Assembly (NCBI RefSeq): GCF_929443795.1
Contig: NC_064891.1
Span: 36,474,001 to 36,538,000 of the forward strand
Source of the DNA: Astur gentilis
Taxonomy: Eukaryota > Chordata > Aves > Accipitriformes > Accipitridae
Length of the DNA stretch: 64,000 nt
Direction of reading: 5' to 3'
The translations under genes were made by a program, and so were the position numbers. This document shows, piece after piece, positions 61,983 through 64,000 of the stretch. The notes under the pieces were generated by a model. It worked only from the letters and a program-made list of their open reading frames with translations. It was not told where the DNA came from and did no database searches. How positions within the stretch are numbered: position 1 is the first letter of the stretch; each line of letters opens with the position of its first letter.

Positions 61983-64000
61983 GTTTTGATTATTGTCTTC
62001 ATGGTGTAGTGCTTAAACTGGAAATTTACATTGCTTCTGCTGGCAACGAAACTTGAGATACCTCTCTGAAGCTGCTCATACCAGCAGATCTTTGTTGGAT
62101 GAAGTGAGGTTCCTCTTTCAAGTTCAACAGAAGTACTAATCCAGGATGAAAAAACACTTCTCATTTAGAGTGAACCAAGCTGAGATTTAAATGAGAGGAC
62201 GCAGGTACCCAGACGTTACTGTCAGTAAGGTGGCAATGTGTGGGTGCTTGTCAACACATCCCCTGTACCTGTCACTATAGGCACATAGACTAAACCTCTA
62301 CATTCTGAGCCTCAGCATCTGTATGTTCCAGAACTGCGTTGGCTGTCTGTGCATTGACTATCTCTAAACCCATAGAAAACACAACTGGAGAAAACTTTTT
62401 TCATGTGGGAGATGCATAGGCCAACAGCTGCCTGTGAACTAGGGGCTGTGTGTTACCCTGCTGCCCACAGGAGCAGGGTATTATTTCAGAGTCCTCATTC
62501 AGAGAGCGTTGAAGATGCTGATGCACTGGATGGATGCATGTTTGGGGGAGGCAAGCAATATCTTCTCTTTCTCAAGGTATATGTAAACAAAAATACTCTC
62601 TTACAAATTTTGAAAAACGAGCTTAATCTACAGAAGCGTGTTCAAAGCAGGGCTGCCTGGAGTCAGTATCTAAGTCCCTGAGGAAAGCAAATCATAACCA
62701 GTATTGTTCTCCTCCTAGCTTCTTGTAAGTAAGCTTAGGCAAGTCCTGTTAGGCGACTCCAGTTGTGTCGGGAAATGCACACCCTTGTGGACATAGGGCT
62801 TAAGTGTATAATGCTGGGAAGAATATTGCAAGGGAGGAGGAAGAGGCAAAACAGTTCAGGTCGGTGCTAGTGATGTTGGGCAACTAAAACACTATCTTGA
62901 AGGCAAGGGAAAGCACTGTTTTAATAGCCATGTTAAAGCACCTGGTGAATTGTCAGCCCCCAAGGGGCTTGCTAACAACTGTTAAAGGTACGGTGAGCGG
63001 AACTGCAAGGCACAGAGAACTAACTGGACTTCCTTAGGACTATAGGAATGCAGACATGGTATGTTCAGTGTCATTTTCCTGGATTGGGACGTAGGTACAT
63101 GAGGTGCAGTTTGGGCTTCCTAAAATAAAGAATACAGTGGCTTTTTCAAACCTGGATGAGAAGAAAGCCACTAATCATGTTCCTGTCTGCAAGTTCAGGA
63201 ATTGGAAAACATCTTCTGCTTGACTTCATGATGTGTGGCAGAAGTTGTTACTTGTTCAATGGTATTTTTATTCAGCCATTTGTGGCAAAATATGCTTGGA
63301 TTTAATCAATTTGCATCTCTGCTTAAGGCCCAAATTGTTATAGGCTTTAGGGGGATGACATTGTCCTAAAGCACTCATTTAATGATTTAGAGTAAACAGA
63401 TGGTTTTATTTTTTCCCATTAGAACCTTTCAGCTTTTCTGGTTACATAGAGATAATAATTATATCTCTCACTTTGATTAAAATGCACAGTATTAATGTCT
63501 TACTCTGATTTCAATTGCATTATTTCTCTGTGGGTTTTATTAAGTACTGTGGAGTTAACGTCATGTACAATAAGCTGTGCTACGCAAGTCTCTCGGTATC
63601 AGCTGACCTTGAATGCAAGACAGTTGTTACCCTGACAGGGCTAACAGTATCTAAGTGCATATTGGGTGGTGTTAGAGAAGGTTGCTATGTTGTGCTTGCT
63701 TGAGTAAGTGAGCATTTCTGTTGTACAGTATCTGTTCCATGTTACTTGGCCAAACAGTAGAAAATAGACAACAACAGCTATTAGATATTGTTACATTCTT
63801 GACTTAAGTGGCTTTGGAAATTGCATTGAAATGAGGGGAAAACACTGCTGCTCCTCGGGAGTTGGGGGGAATGACTTTGCGCATCCCAGTAAGGAAGTTG
63901 GGAAATTCAGGGGTCGATTCAAGGAAAGTCAGTTCAGAGGTATCACAACAATAAGCACAAAAGAAGGTCACGGGAAGAGATGTCCTCTTCTGGATTTAGG
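61983..64000. other. non-coding, no gene recognised
   Basis: Unique sequence to the window end with one AT-rich candidate element at 63,230-63,510 and no frame above 92 codons. Confidence 0.7.
63230..63510. other. candidate conserved non-coding element
   Basis: Contains GGATTTAATCAATTTGCATC (an octamer-like ATTTGCAT), CTCATTTAATGATTTAG and GATAATAATTATATC. AT-rich and non-repetitive. Called on texture only. Confidence 0.25.

Noticed and set aside
1..64000. Endogenous retrovirus, CRISPR array, tRNA or rRNA genes
   Set aside because: Nothing seen: no LTR pair or retroviral motif, no regularly spaced direct repeats, and no tRNA-like or rRNA-like sequence.

Overview
The window looks like ordinary non-coding nuclear DNA from a bird, probably a neoavian. 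The clearest feature is one fairly young, 5'-truncated CR1 non-LTR retrotransposon on the + strand (about 17,995-19,270). It has a nearly intact reverse-transcriptase reading frame and the ATTCTATG-type 3' end typical of avian CR1. I see no L1, Alu or LTR element, interspersed-repeat density is low, and hand-counted base composition is about 45% GC. A crocodile or turtle would be the next guess, but I would expect more repeats there. I found no protein-coding gene, exon with convincing homology, tRNA, rRNA or CRISPR array. Apart from the CR1 frame, the open frames look like chance ORFs of the length expected in 64 kb.

Layout. 1-17,990: unique sequence with low-complexity A/C and G/T tracts, two diverged copies of an old palindromic repeat (about 8,318-8,394 and 13,923-14,020), a weak third (10,047-10,080), and one short open block behind a good splice acceptor (6,277-6,376). 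17,995-19,270: the CR1 copy. 19,271-31,500: unique DNA with several AT-rich, ATTA-rich blocks that resemble conserved non-coding elements (23.1-24.5, 28.6-29.3 and 30.2-30.7 kb). 31,503-32,310: a small cluster of very old repeats, a minus-strand MIR-type SINE remnant abutting a heavily decayed ancient CR1 fragment. 32,300-49,370: unique DNA with a second MIR-like remnant (39,691-39,822), a fold-back repeat (43,394-43,482) and more possible conserved blocks. 49,370-64,000: another old palindromic-type repeat, the longest G/T tract with GGGGTTTT units, a third MIR-like remnant (61,890-61,982) and unique DNA.

Taken together, this is most consistent with part of a long intron or a gene desert with candidate regulatory elements. 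Repeat-family names come from recalled family consensus sequences, not from a database search, and the candidate conserved blocks are pattern-based guesses. No new biological system is evident. The items most worth checking are the candidate exon at 6.28 kb, the old repeat cluster at 31.5-32.3 kb, the palindromic repeats, and whether the AT-rich blocks are conserved.
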